NCBI RefSeq assembly: GCF_000967915.1
Contig: NC_022549.1
Span: 1,813,793-1,877,792, forward strand
Length of the DNA stretch: 64,000 nucleotides
Direction of reading: 5' to 3'
Origin: Paracholeplasma brassicae
Lineage (GTDB): Bacteria; Bacillota_I; Bacilli_A; Acholeplasmatales; UBA5453
Below the pieces are notes generated by a model, which saw only the letters and a program-made list of their open reading frames with translations, did not search any database and was not told the DNA's origin. Positions 25,634 to 35,154 of this stretch are shown in pieces. Position 1 is the stretch's first letter, and every line of letters begins with the position of its first letter. The translations under genes and the position numbers were made by a program.

Positions 25634-26823
25634 AATCGACTCAACTCACTTATGTAATAGCTATCAATTGTTGTTGTCACAAATCGTTTATAAACGCCTC
25701 TAAACAGGAAGCCGTATACCACTGTAATCAGTAAGAATGAACTGAACACGCTTATTGAATTTAAGGATAGCATCTCATATCCCAAATCACCAAATAAAAT
25801 TGACATATCAACCCAGTGATTAACCCACTTTAATAATGTACTAGCGCTAAACACGGCTAACACGAAAGATAGATATCCTGCCATGTATGATTTAAAAATC
25901 AAAAAGAATGTGCGTTGCGTATTTGAGATACCCAACAGTTTTAACATGGTATAAAAGGGCATGTCGTCAATATAATTCGCATGAATTGAGGTATACATTA
26001 AACCACTGATGGCGATCAATAAGATAAAGCTAACAACGCCTGTGATGATTAATACGATTTGAGCATAAGACGCCATGTTAAGTATCGTATCGACAGACTC
26101 ATGCATATCAACATCGATGGCAGATGCGTGACGTTTCGCCTCTATTAAATCTTGGATTGTATGATATTGAATGGTGATATAATTCATGTCGTCTTTAATG
26201 TCAACATCATTAACAAAAATCGATAATGGTGTGAATTGTCTGATACGTTGTGTATAATCTTCATTTAAAATTAGTTGAATCGGATAGTGCTTAATCTCAG
26301 TTTTGTTGGTAATTGTCAATTTTTTTTGACTTAAATCCATTATTGACACAGACATTTGATGACTGATTAGCAATGCCATATCATAACTAATTACTACATA
26401 AGGACTAGTAGATTGAGTTTTATCAACCAAGCTATAAAACTTTTCGTTTTCTTCTGCATCTAGCATAAAGGTAGTATTATCAAAAACACCGATCGTATGG
26501 ATATCATCAGGTAAATCTATCTCTAAACCATCTTGTGCTTCAAAAGCAGTGCTATAAATGATCCGTTTTTCTTCAGACGAAGATAGTTTCAAATCAAAAA
26601 GGATGGACGCTAGAGCGTCATTTGACCCCTCGAAGGTAATGGATTGATAATAACGATGATGCCACAAAAAATCATTCGTATACGAAACCATATTTAAACC
26701 GAAAGAAAAAATCGCTAATCCAAACGAAAATAGAATCATCATGGTAATCATTTGAAACACCAGAAAAGGGGCGTTACGAAAAAGTTTTCTTAGCATAAGT
26801 TTTGCATAATATTGTCTTCTCAT
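25630..26823 (-). CDS. ABC transporter permease, FtsX/MacB type (2)
   Basis: A 397-residue FtsX-like permease: an N-terminal membrane segment (about residues 17-43), an external domain (about residues 45-250), and three segments near residues 255-385. It starts one base after the ATPase gene. Together with the 438-residue partner it would form a heterodimeric membrane part of one exporter. Confidence 0.85.
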   Translation of the reverse strand: MRRQYYAKLMLRKLFRNAPFLVFQMITMMILFSFGLAIFSFGLNMVSYTNDFLWHHRYYQSITFEGSNDALASILFDLKLSSSEEKRIIYSTAFEAQDGLEIDLPDDIHTIGVFDNTTFMLDAEENEKFYSLVDKTQSTSPYVVISYDMALLISHQMSVSIMDLSQKKLTITNKTEIKHYPIQLILNEDYTQRIRQFTPLSIFVNDVDIKDDMNYITIQYHTIQDLIEAKRHASAIDVDMHESVDTILNMASYAQIVLIITGVVSFILLIAISGLMYTSIHANYIDDMPFYTMLKLLGISNTQRTFFLIFKSYMAGYLSFVLAVFSASTLLKWVNHWVDMSILFGDLGYEMLSLNSISVFSSFLLITVVYGFLFRGVYKRFVTTTIDSYYISELSRL

Positions 26824-26824
26824 G

Positions 26825-27490
26825 TTATTGAACTGTCCCGTCTTTTAGGAACAAAACTTTGGATAAACCGATCGTATCTTCATTTTTATGTGTGATTAAA
26901 ACGATGGTTTTCCCCTGTTTATTCAGGTTTCTAAGTAGATTCATAATTTCGTGACTATTCTTTGAATCCAAGTTCCCTGTCGGTTCATCAGCGAAAAGCA
27001 CTTTCGCATCTGTCACAATCGCCCTTGCGATTGCTACCCTTTGTTTCTCACCACCTGAAAGTTGGTATGCTTTGTGGTGTTTTCTATGTGCTAGTCCAAC
27101 TAAGTCTAACGCTTCATTGACTTTAGATTCAATTTCTTTTAATGACCATTCTTTTTGTGGCATCAACGGTATACTGACATTTTCAAATGCTGTGAACTTA
27201 GGCTCTAAATAGTAATCTTGAAAAATAAACCCGATGTTTCGATTACGAAATTGTGATGTGTGATTCATCGCTAGATGGTAGATTTCTTTATCGTCATAGG
27301 TAACACTACCTTCACTGGGCTTTAATAACCCACTGATCACATTTAACAGGGTTGTTTTCCCACTACCAGAATGGCCGATAATTCCGATGAAATCGCCATC
27401 ATTTATCGAAAAAGAAACATTATTCAATGCCTTTACTTCATTGCTTAAACCAAGATTATATTTATGACTGACCCGTTCAATTTTTATCAT
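26825..27490 (-). CDS. ABC transporter ATP-binding protein (LolD/MacB type)
   Basis: A 221-residue ATPase with Walker [11 protein letters not shown]-loop IFQDYYLEP, signature [15 protein letters not shown], Walker [13 protein letters not shown] and H-loop THKN. The [11 protein letters not shown] wording is typical of the LolD/MacB/FtsE-like group that pairs with FtsX permeases. GAGGG is placed before the ATG at 27490, which overlaps the end of the anchored-protein gene by 14 bases. Confidence 0.92.
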   Translation of the reverse strand: MIKIERVSHKYNLGLSNEVKALNNVSFSINDGDFIGIIGHSGSGKTTLLNVISGLLKPSEGSVTYDDKEIYHLAMNHTSQFRNRNIGFIFQDYYLEPKFTAFENVSIPLMPQKEWSLKEIESKVNEALDLVGLAHRKHHKAYQLSGGEKQRVAIARAIVTDAKVLFADEPTGNLDSKNSHEIMNLLRNLNKQGKTIVLITHKNEDTIGLSKVLFLKDGTVQ

Positions 27491-28289
27491 GATTTCCCTC
27501 AATTTTCTGATTCACAAACATTAGTACGTCTTTGATATTCATCACTGACATCTCGATACCTGGAACAATCACCGTGTTTTGATAAACAACTTCAGTTGTC
27601 GTCGATTTAAATGTAATGAGCGGTCGAAGATGATAAATAGCATAGGGATTATCAGCATATTGTGTCAGCGAAATGGTTGTCAATACGGTATCATCCGCAT
27701 TAATATTTAGTGTTATTTGTTTTGGCGTATAGAGCTCATGATTGCTTATGATTGTGACGGATTGTGTTTCATTTGAAATGTTTTTAATACTTAAGTCATA
27801 CCCATCAACCATCGACATCCCGTATGATAACTCTAAATGCCTTGGTATTTCAGCAGTTCTTTCTACCTGTTGAACTGTATAGTTACCAATCGGATAATCC
27901 TCGTAGTTTGATCCTTGATAGAAGCGTATACTATCGATGATCTTTACTTGATTAACCATATCAATTTGAACTACTAACTTGTGTTCTACAAAATGTTTAT
28001 TCTCACGTATCACTTCTGAATCAATCAAGGTGGTCGAAAGTGGCTCTTGTTGATTCGTAAACAAGACTACACTTCTATTCTTAAGTGGATCTTCGGCTGT
28101 TTGAACATTAAAATAGTAGATTTCAATGGTAGGTGTTTCATCAATGAAAACAGAATATCCAAATTGCTCTCTAAAGTAAATTCCTTGGGTCCATGGGTTT
28201 TTATCGTTTTGTAACAAAGCAATACCTGTAATAATCAAAGCGAGAATACTGATTGTAATAATCGATGTAAATACTATTTTTGATTTCAT
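27477..28289 (-). CDS. Membrane-anchored extracytoplasmic protein of the ABC cassette
   Basis: A 270-residue protein with one N-terminal membrane anchor (about residues 5-26) and a long beta-rich extracytoplasmic region. There is no lipobox cysteine. I do not recognise the family. Its place between the secreted protein and the ATPase suggests it is an adaptor, chaperone or immunity-type part of the same system. Confidence 0.65.
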   Translation of the reverse strand: MKSKIVFTSIITISILALIITGIALLQNDKNPWTQGIYFREQFGYSVFIDETPTIEIYYFNVQTAEDPLKNRSVVLFTNQQEPLSTTLIDSEVIRENKHFVEHKLVVQIDMVNQVKIIDSIRFYQGSNYEDYPIGNYTVQQVERTAEIPRHLELSYGMSMVDGYDLSIKNISNETQSVTIISNHELYTPKQITLNINADDTVLTTISLTQYADNPYAIYHLRPLITFKSTTTEVVYQNTVIVPGIEMSVMNIKDVLMFVNQKIEGNHDKN

Positions 28290-28314
28290 AGCTTTCTCCG
28301 TTCAAATAAAGTGA

Positions 28315-28347
28315 GTTAAGAGGGGGGGTAATCATCCCCCTCTTAAC
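28315..28347 (-). terminator. Strong hairpin between secreted-protein gene and downstream genes
   Basis: A perfect 12-bp GC-rich stem (GTTAAGAGGGGG / CCCCCTCTTAAC) lies 10 bases after the stop of the 204-residue protein gene. No clear T run follows, so it is more likely a partial terminator or an mRNA-end stabiliser that raises the first gene over the rest. Confidence 0.7.
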
Positions 28348-28357
28348 ACTGATTAAT

Positions 28358-28972
28358 TTAAGATTGTACAAATAAGAATGTGACGCCATCAAATTCATAA
28401 ACATATTCTGTCGATTGCCCAATATAGCCGTCATCATGCCAACCAAGAACCCAATTTTTTAGATAATACTGCTGTTGTGTCTTATCAACTGTTAAACGCG
28501 TATTACGGACACGTTTGTCGTACGTGTATAAGACAATCATTGATTTTGGCGGAATATTCAATGTGGCAGAATAGGTTTGTGACACTTCTGCGGAAAATGT
28601 ATAGCCCGCTTCTAATTCAAATACTTTTATTTTTGTTTTCACTTTCGCACTGATTTGATGCCCAACACGTGCTGTATAACTATAACCAACACTCTGATTT
28701 ACAGAGGTTGCGTTGTCTCCTGAAGTAATATATTTTTTGTTGACTTCAGTCATTACAGTTGAGTCACTACGTTTGATGACCACATTCTTGTCTCTCCATT
28801 TTTGAACCATCAACAACCATTGATAGTTGTCAAAATATGTTTCTGACCCTACTTCTGCAGGCACATTTCCATATACTTCTGTGCTATTAATCAGGGTTCC
28901 AAAAGAAACCAATGTGAATAACATCACAAGCGTAAAAAAGAACTTCTTGTAAATATCAAAAAAACGTTTCAT
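28358..28972 (-). CDS. Secreted protein of unknown family, beta-rich
   Basis: A 204-residue protein with a signal peptide (hydrophobic core about residues 11-28, probable cleavage near VYG at 34) and no lipobox. The mature part carries a Ser/Thr-rich alternating stretch at about residues 90-150 (ISAKVKTKIKVFELEAGYTF, then SQTYSATLNIPPKSMIVLYT). This recalls the amphipathic hairpin and the IPP/VPP turn of aerolysin/MTX2-type pore formers, but the match is only a pattern resemblance. AAGGGAG precedes the ATG. It heads the operon with the exporter and CPBP protease, so it may be a secreted toxin-like factor. Confidence 0.6.
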   Translation of the reverse strand: MKRFFDIYKKFFFTLVMLFTLVSFGTLINSTEVYGNVPAEVGSETYFDNYQWLLMVQKWRDKNVVIKRSDSTVMTEVNKKYITSGDNATSVNQSVGYSYTARVGHQISAKVKTKIKVFELEAGYTFSAEVSQTYSATLNIPPKSMIVLYTYDKRVRNTRLTVDKTQQQYYLKNWVLGWHDDGYIGQSTEYVYEFDGVTFLFVQS

Positions 28973-29354
28973 TTTTTAATCTCCCTTATGTCATTTTTGA
29001 TAATTCATTTAAAGATTCATCCTCGTCAGACTACCCTTAATTTGGACATATCCATCACCCCAATCATTTAACTAATGTTGTAAAAATCATCGTCATACAC
29101 ACGTCCATAGTTGATAATGTTAACTATAGCTCATATGCCTCTATTATTTATTATCTAATTGTGTGGCTATTGCTCCTCGTATAATATGTAGTTCGCGTCT
29201 TCTGTGATCGTTGGATGCACATAAACTAATTATTTCTCTTTTCCAACAACGAATAAGCAGCTCCTAATGCGAGTGTGCATATTACTTTTTGTAAATATGT
29301 CTTACATACTCACATTATCTCTTTAATTGAAACAAATTGGTAGGGCGTATTTGT
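28973..29354. other. 382-base stretch without a recognised gene
   Basis: Upstream of the secreted-protein operon and next to repeat copy A. It should hold the operon promoter, but I could not fix one. A short open stretch around 29230-29315 on the minus strand lacks a start codon and was not called. Confidence 0.4.
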
Positions 29355-29423
29355 CACTATTTTCATTTTATCGAAACGCTATTGACAATAAGAAGTGATC
29401 GTATCACTAAAATAAAAAGAAAA

Positions 29424-29452
29424 CCACACAAAGATGGTATTTCTTCGTGTGG
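29424..29452 (-). terminator. Terminator in repeat copy A
   Basis: Stem CCACAC / GTGTGG, extended by A/T pairs, followed on the minus strand by TTTTCTTTTT. The same hairpin follows the intact copy at 34303-34330. Confidence 0.75.
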
Positions 29453-29466
29453 TCATACTGATTTGA

Positions 29467-29846
29467 TTAGTGTTTTCTTTCTCTTGTGTTATATAAGCCG
29501 TCGTAATTCTTAATGAGGTTACTGGCAGTCAGATTACTCTTACTAATTTCACTAAGAAGCTTCTTCGAATACTGATTAGCTAGTTGATGGATTATTGTTG
29601 ATTCGGTGATTTCCCCAGCATCAAAGTCAGTACTAAATAATGAGAGTTCATCTTCATTAAATTCAGCTGTTTGTAACCCCATGTCATTTCTTAGTACCAT
29701 GTAATACCTATACGCCTTATAAGCCTCTAAGAAAGCTATTTTCTTGATTTCTCTTTCTGATGACTGACTAAGAAATATCGGTTCAAAAGCAAGAATCATT
29801 GACTTGTCAAAATTGGACGGTGTTGTCGATCCATCGTCATTTTTAA
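29467..29846 (-). pseudogene. 3' part of hypothetical gene A, disrupted by IS200/IS605
   Basis: Encodes the C-terminal two thirds of a protein nearly identical to the one at 34331-34852 (DKSMILAF...SQSSEREI...YNTRER). The reading frame is cut at 29846/29847 by the insertion element and continues at 31598. Without the element the codons join in frame (…ASIKNDDGSTTPS…). Confidence 0.85.
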
Positions 29847-29990
29847 CAACACAATCAAGAAGTCCCCTTCCTCTACAAGTAGCTGGATGAATTGATTCTT
29901 TTTATTTTTGAGATTGATTATTATATATAAAATATGATATAATATAAATATCTTATACACTTGGTATGTAATATGAAAGAAGGCCTTATT

Positions 29991-30407
29991 ATGATAAAAT
30001 TAGACACCAACGCACATTCAGTCTTTATGTTATGGTATCACTTGATTTTAGTCACCAAATATAGACGTCGAGTCTTCAATGATGAAGTCTCTAATCGCGC
30101 TAAAGAGATTTTTGAAAATATCGCTTCTAACTATCATATTACACTTATTGAGTGGAATCACGATTCTGATCATGTTCATATTCTATTTAGAAGTCATCCT
30201 AAAACAGAATTATCCAAATTCATCAATGCTTACAAAACCGCTTCATCTCGATTAATCAAACAAGAATTTGAATCCGTTCGTAAACAACTATGGAAGTCTT
30301 ACTTTTGGAGTCAAAGTTTTTGTTTGTTAACTTCGGGTGGTGCACCGATTGAAGTAATCAAACAGTATATCGAAAGTCAGGGTGAACCGGATGAACAAAG
30401 CCTTTAA
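29991..30407 (+). CDS. tnpA: IS200/IS605 transposase TnpA (Y1, HUH)
   Basis: A 138-residue single-strand transposase. The HUH metal motif is DHVHILF (about residue 62) and the nucleophilic tyrosine is in IKQYIESQG (about residue 128). Both are intact, so the element may be active. AGAAGG lies seven bases before the ATG at 29991; a TTG start 30 bases upstream is open but less likely. It overlaps tnpB by 17 bases. Confidence 0.92.
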   Translation: MIKLDTNAHSVFMLWYHLILVTKYRRRVFNDEVSNRAKEIFENIASNYHITLIEWNHDSDHVHILFRSHPKTELSKFINAYKTASSRLIKQEFESVRKQLWKSYFWSQSFCLLTSGGAPIEVIKQYIESQGEPDEQSL

Positions 30408-31491
30408 GTTTCGTATCTATCCCAATGAATCTCAAAAGATTTTGATTCATATGACCTTAGGCCATAATCGCTTTTTATGGAATAAGATGTTAGAAGATAA
30501 ACAGAGACATTATGAACTCACTAAAAATAGCCTTCATCTTACACCAGCTCAGTATAAGAATGACTATCCCTTTTTAAAAGATGTCGATTCGTTATCTTTA
30601 GCCAATACCCAACTCAATTTAGAAAAAGCCTTTAAACAGTTCTTCAATCATAAACAAGAACGACCAAAGTTTCGTTCTAAGAAACAAGACTATGGGTATA
30701 CAACCAATCTAGTGAATAATAATATCGTTCTATTAAAAGGCTATATCAAGTTACCTAAACTGGGTGAAGTGAAGATCAAACAACACAGAACCATACCGAG
30801 TGAGATGATTCTCAAAAGCGTAACTGTATCAAAGAGTAGTACAGGTAAGTATTATGTCTCTATTCTATATGAATACCAAAAAGAGATTCAGAAACAAGTA
30901 GTCAAAGATGCCATAGGACTAGATTTCTCAATGACTCATTTTTATGTCGATAGTGAAGGATTCAAGATGGACTATCCTAAAGTCATACAAACAGACTTTA
31001 ACAAACTTAGAGTCCTTCAAAGAAGTTTATCTAGAAGAGTCAAAGGGTCTAGTAACTATGATAAGAAGGCATTAGAAATCGCCTTGTTATATGAAAGAAT
31101 CAAACATAAAAGAGATGACTTCCTACATAAACTATCTAACGCGATAGCCAAGCGTTATGATTTGGTGAGTGTAGAAGGTTTGAATCTGATAGATATGTCT
31201 CAAACAAGTCCATATTACGCCAAACAGATATCTAGATTTGGTTGGACTAGATTTGTATCCTTCTTAAAGTACAAGTTAGAAACACAGGGTAAAAGCCTGA
31301 TGATGATGGATCAGTGGTATCCATCATCTAAGAGATGTAGTTGTTGTGGGGACATCAAAACAGATTTGAAGTTATCTGAGAGAGTCTATTATTGTCCAAA
31401 TTGTGAGTTACATCTTGATAGAGATCATAACGCAGCGATCAATATCAACAGAGAAGGATTAAGACAATATAAGTTAGCATTTCAGTTATAA
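30391..31491 (+). CDS. tnpB: TnpB RNA-guided nuclease
   Basis: A 366-residue TnpB, the RNA-guided DNA nuclease ancestor of Cas12. All RuvC residues seem present: Asp in AIGLDFSMTHFYVD, Glu in LVSVEGLNLI and Asp in LHLDRDHNAAININ. The zinc finger has two CxxC pairs (CSCC and CPNC). The N-terminal part has the usual KAFKFRIYPN opening. I chose the ATG at 30391; an in-frame GTG at 30382 is also possible. The gene ends about 106 bases before the element's right end, where the guide RNA scaffold should lie. Confidence 0.93.
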   Translation: MNKAFKFRIYPNESQKILIHMTLGHNRFLWNKMLEDKQRHYELTKNSLHLTPAQYKNDYPFLKDVDSLSLANTQLNLEKAFKQFFNHKQERPKFRSKKQDYGYTTNLVNNNIVLLKGYIKLPKLGEVKIKQHRTIPSEMILKSVTVSKSSTGKYYVSILYEYQKEIQKQVVKDAIGLDFSMTHFYVDSEGFKMDYPKVIQTDFNKLRVLQRSLSRRVKGSSNYDKKALEIALLYERIKHKRDDFLHKLSNAIAKRYDLVSVEGLNLIDMSQTSPYYAKQISRFGWTRFVSFLKYKLETQGKSLMMMDQWYPSSKRCSCCGDIKTDLKLSERVYYCPNCELHLDRDHNAAININREGLRQYKLAFQL

Positions 31492-31597
31492 AAGGATTCA
31501 GAACCGTAGGGACTACGGGGATAGCCTATTGAGTCACTGGTGGGTACATCGGTTTGGATAGGAAGCCCCCACTTCGATTAAGTGGTGGGTAGTTCAC
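31492..31597 (+). ncRNA. Right end and probable 3' part of the TnpB guide RNA (omega RNA)
   Basis: In this family the guide RNA scaffold spans the tnpB 3' end and the transposon right end, and the guide is read from the flanking DNA. This segment holds the right-end hairpin and ends in GTAGTTCAC at 31597. The predicted guide would start at 31598 with TACTAGCAATCAAGGG. Position is inferred from the family, not from an RNA model. Confidence 0.55.
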
Positions 31598-31724
31598 TAC
31601 TAGCAATCAAGGGATAAAGTCCTTGATTAAGACCGGTATGTTTTCTTACGTAATTAACAGATGTAATCGTAAGCTTTTCATTGGTTGTGTGTGTTTTAGT
31701 TTTCAAGTTATCATTCACTTTCAA
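31598..31724 (-). pseudogene. 5' part of hypothetical gene A, disrupted by IS200/IS605
   Basis: Reads LKVNDNLKTKTHTTNEKL... to ...LIAS on the minus strand and matches the N-terminal part of the intact copy at 34331-34852. The likely start is TTG at 31724. A partly degraded -10 lies just upstream, compared with a clean TATAAT in the intact copy. Confidence 0.75.
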
Positions 31725-31740
31725 ACTATGATAAAACGTA
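31598..31740 (-). repeat. Repeat copy A, 5' part
   Basis: Matches 34728-34870 of repeat copy B with scattered changes. The similarity fades beyond about 31740. Confidence 0.8.
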
Positions 31741-31765
31741 TATATCTAAATCACTTCATAAATGA

Positions 31766-31795
31766 AATAATACCCATCCAAAAATGGGTATTATT
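31766..31795 (-). terminator. Terminator of groES-groEL
   Basis: A stem of 11-13 bp (AATAATACCCAT / ATGGGTATTATT) lies 22 bases past the groEL stop on the minus strand. The T run after it is weak (TTCATTT). Confidence 0.7.
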
Positions 31796-31817
31796 AAAAA
31801 GTCTTCAAAACTTACTA

Positions 31818-33443
<1,626 letters not shown>

Positions 33444-33452
33444 TTAGATCGT

Positions 33453-33713
33453 TTATTTTTCCAAAATAGCTAGAATGTTTTTGGCCTGAACTAATAAGTA
33501 TTCTACTTGTTCAAGCTTGACCTTAGTTCCAGCGTAGGTTCCATAAATGACTTCGTCTTCTTCTTTAATGTTATCCACTTTAGGACCTACTGAAATCACT
33601 TTACCAATGGCTGGTCTGTCTTTATCTTCAGCTGTAAGAATAATGCCACTTGCTGTGGTTTTTTCTTCTTTCTTCACCGAGAGAACGACATAATCCTCTA
33701 ATGGTTTAATCAC
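33453..33713 (-). CDS. groES: Co-chaperonin GroES
   Basis: An 86-residue GroES that caps the GroEL ring. It has the KPLEDYVVLSVKKEEKTTASGIIL opening with the mobile loop, the GKVISVGP block and a VEYLLVQAKNILAIL end. GGAGGG precedes the ATG. The operon is groES-groEL under one promoter with a heat-shock operator-like repeat. Confidence 0.95.
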   Translation of the reverse strand: MIKPLEDYVVLSVKKEEKTTASGIILTAEDKDRPAIGKVISVGPKVDNIKEEDEVIYGTYAGTKVKLEQVEYLLVQAKNILAILEK

Positions 33714-33729
33714 ATTAATCCCTCCGTTT

Positions 33730-33756
33730 CTGGCACTCTATGTTTTGGTTTGCCAA
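33730..33756 (-). promoter_or_regulatory. Degenerate CIRCE-like operator
   Basis: On the minus strand TTGGCAAAC, nine bases, GAGTGCCAG. CIRCE is TTAGCACTC-N9-GAGTGCTAA; the halves match at 6/9 and 7/9 positions with the exact nine-base spacing, in the right place between the -10 and the groES start. HrcA binding is plausible but weakened. Confidence 0.5.
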
Positions 33757-33766
33757 TCCGATTATT

Positions 33767-33794
33767 ATTATATTCAAACAAAAAAACTTGTCAA
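33767..33794 (-). promoter_or_regulatory. Promoter of groES-groEL
   Basis: Perfect -35 TTGACA (33789-33794) and -10 TATAAT (33767-33772) on the minus strand, 16 bases apart. The -35 abuts the IS66 remnant. Confidence 0.85.
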
Positions 33795-34172
33795 GTGCTG
33801 AATGTGAAAATTATCTTTTTTCCTTAACGTGTACTTATTTAAGCGACGGTCATATCCCAATCGATAATAATTTAGCTGAGCGAGGAATCAATCCTTTCGT
33901 TATTAACCGAAAGAACAACTTAAGCTCTAATACTGAAAAAGATGCGAAAGGCATCAAGCATCTATATGAGTATCATTCAAACAGCAAAAACAAACGAACT
34001 AGAAACAAATAAGTACTTAGCGTACCTATTTGAAAACCTTTATAAGATTCAATTGTTTGAGAGTGACAATCAAGACCCAGTCAAATTAAACGAGAAGTTT
34101 AAGTTGATGGCGCATTTACTCCCATGGGATGACAACATCAAGACACAATTTAAAATGAAAGAAACCTCTAGA
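33790..34172 (+). pseudogene. Remnant of an IS66-type transposase C-terminus
   Basis: Two frames together read YLSDGHIPIDNNLAERGI, then PFVINRKNNLSSNTEK, then a shift near 33945 to SIYMSIIQTAKTNELETNKY and LLPWDD. That is the conserved C-terminal end of IS66 transposases (…NNRAERxIKPFVIGRKNWLFSNT…SIIETAK…LPW). The N-terminal three quarters are missing. It is decayed and immobile. Confidence 0.85.
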
Positions 34173-34302
34173 TAGCCGATTTGGGCCCTAAAGGTTTTCA
34201 CTTTATATGAGACGTGCTATTTTATACGCTCACCACTATTTTCATTTTATCGAAACGCTATTGACAATAAGAAGTGATCGTATCACTAAAGCAAAAAGAA
34301 AA

Positions 34303-34330
34303 CCACACAAAGATGTATTTCTTCGTGTGG
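34303..34330 (-). terminator. Terminator in repeat copy B
   Basis: Stem CCACAC / GTGTGG with inner A/T pairs and a minus-strand T-rich tail (TTTTCTTTTT), directly after the gene's stop. Confidence 0.8.
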
Positions 34331-34852
34331 TCATACTGATTTGATTAGTGTATTTCTTTCTCTTGTGTTATATAAGCCGTAGTAATTCTTAATGAGGTTA
34401 CTGGCAGTCAGATTACTCTTACTAATTTCACTAAGAAGCTTACTTGAATACTGACTTGCCACTTGATAGACGGCAGTTGATTCGGTGATTTCACCTAATT
34501 CAAACTCAGTACTAAATAATGAGAGTTCATCTTCATTAAATTCAGCTGTTTGTAACCCCATGTCATTTCTTAGAACCATGTAATACATATACGCCTTATA
34601 AGCTTCTAAGAAAGCCACTTTCATGATTTCTCTTTCTGATGACTGACTAAGAAATGTCGGATCAAAAGCAAGAATCATTGACTTGTCAAAATTTGACGGT
34701 GTTGTCGATCCATCATCATTCTTAATACTAGCAACCAGGGTGTAAAGTCCTCGATTAAGACTGGTTTTTTTTCGTACGTAATTAACAGATGCTATCGCAA
34801 GCTTTTCATTGGTTGTGTGTGTTTTAGTTTTCAAGTTATCACTCACTTTCAA
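34331..34852 (-). CDS. Hypothetical protein of repeat copy B (173 aa)
   Basis: A 173-residue soluble, Ser/Thr/Asn-rich and mostly helical protein with no membrane segment and no motif that I recognise. The only start that covers the full conserved length is TTG at 34852, preceded by TATAAT nine bases away, so translation may be leaderless or start later (next Met about residue 60). The paralogue at 29467/31724 keeps the same frame across its whole length apart from the insertion, which suggests it was a real protein before disruption. Confidence 0.55.
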   Translation of the reverse strand: MKVSDNLKTKTHTTNEKLAIASVNYVRKKTSLNRGLYTLVASIKNDDGSTTPSNFDKSMILAFDPTFLSQSSEREIMKVAFLEAYKAYMYYMVLRNDMGLQTAEFNEDELSLFSTEFELGEITESTAVYQVASQYSSKLLSEISKSNLTASNLIKNYYGLYNTRERNTLIKSV

Positions 34853-34972
34853 GCTATTATAACACGTTTATTTCAGTCTTACTTCAGTTTTTAGTCGTAT
34901 TTACGAATATATGTAACTCGGGATAAGTATATTCCTTGGAAGGGGATTCAATAAAGGTCGACAGGAGTGTCT

Positions 34973-35122
34973 ATGTATGATAACAGTTATCTACCGAGTG
35001 TAAAACATTTTAATATCACTCAATTTAGTATACTTCAGAAAAGCGTTGGTATAAGAGATTGTTTTTTACAAAAACAAATAGTTAGATTACGTTCATTTGC
35101 AGGTAAGAAACCCGTTTTTTAA
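34973..35122 (+). CDS. Possible 49-residue protein
   Basis: An ATG-started frame (MYDNSYLPSVKHFNITQF...) preceded by AGGAG at five bases. It lies between repeat copy B and the DUF4011 gene, on the opposite strand to both. No family recognised; it could be the N-terminal stub of a lost transposase. Confidence 0.3.
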   Translation: MYDNSYLPSVKHFNITQFSILQKSVGIRDCFLQKQIVRLRSFAGKKPVF

Positions 35123-35154
35123 ACACAACTAGCATTTATTATAACTCTAAGATT

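Larger units (their letters stand above)
29355..29846 (-). repeat. Repeat copy A, 3' part (split by IS200/IS605)
   Basis: Closely matches 34234-34727 in the same orientation. It contains the C-terminal coding part of a hypothetical gene and its terminator. The other part of this copy is at 31598-31740, on the far side of the insertion element. Confidence 0.85.
29847..31597 (+). mobile_element. IS200/IS605-family element with tnpA and tnpB
   Basis: The 1751-bp element carries a Y1 transposase and a TnpB. Its ends can be set exactly because the uninterrupted copy of the same gene (34718-34735) reads ...CTTAA then TACTAGC..., while here ...TTTAA is followed by the element and then TACTAGC. There is no target duplication, as expected for this family. 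Insertion is 3' of TTAA. The right end has a hairpin CCACTT / AAGTGG at about 31568-31586. The target was a gene on the opposite strand. Confidence 0.93.
34234..34870 (-). repeat. Repeat copy B (uninterrupted)
   Basis: About 640 bases nearly identical to copy A (29355-29846 plus 31598-31740), same orientation. It contains one complete hypothetical gene with its terminator and a TATAAT box. Copies A and B bracket the IS element, groES-groEL and the IS66 relic. Confidence 0.85.

Noticed and set aside
29225..29315. Short peptide (…ICTLALGAAYSLLEKRNN) as a bacteriocin precursor
   Set aside because: The frame has no start codon before a stop, and no ribosome site.
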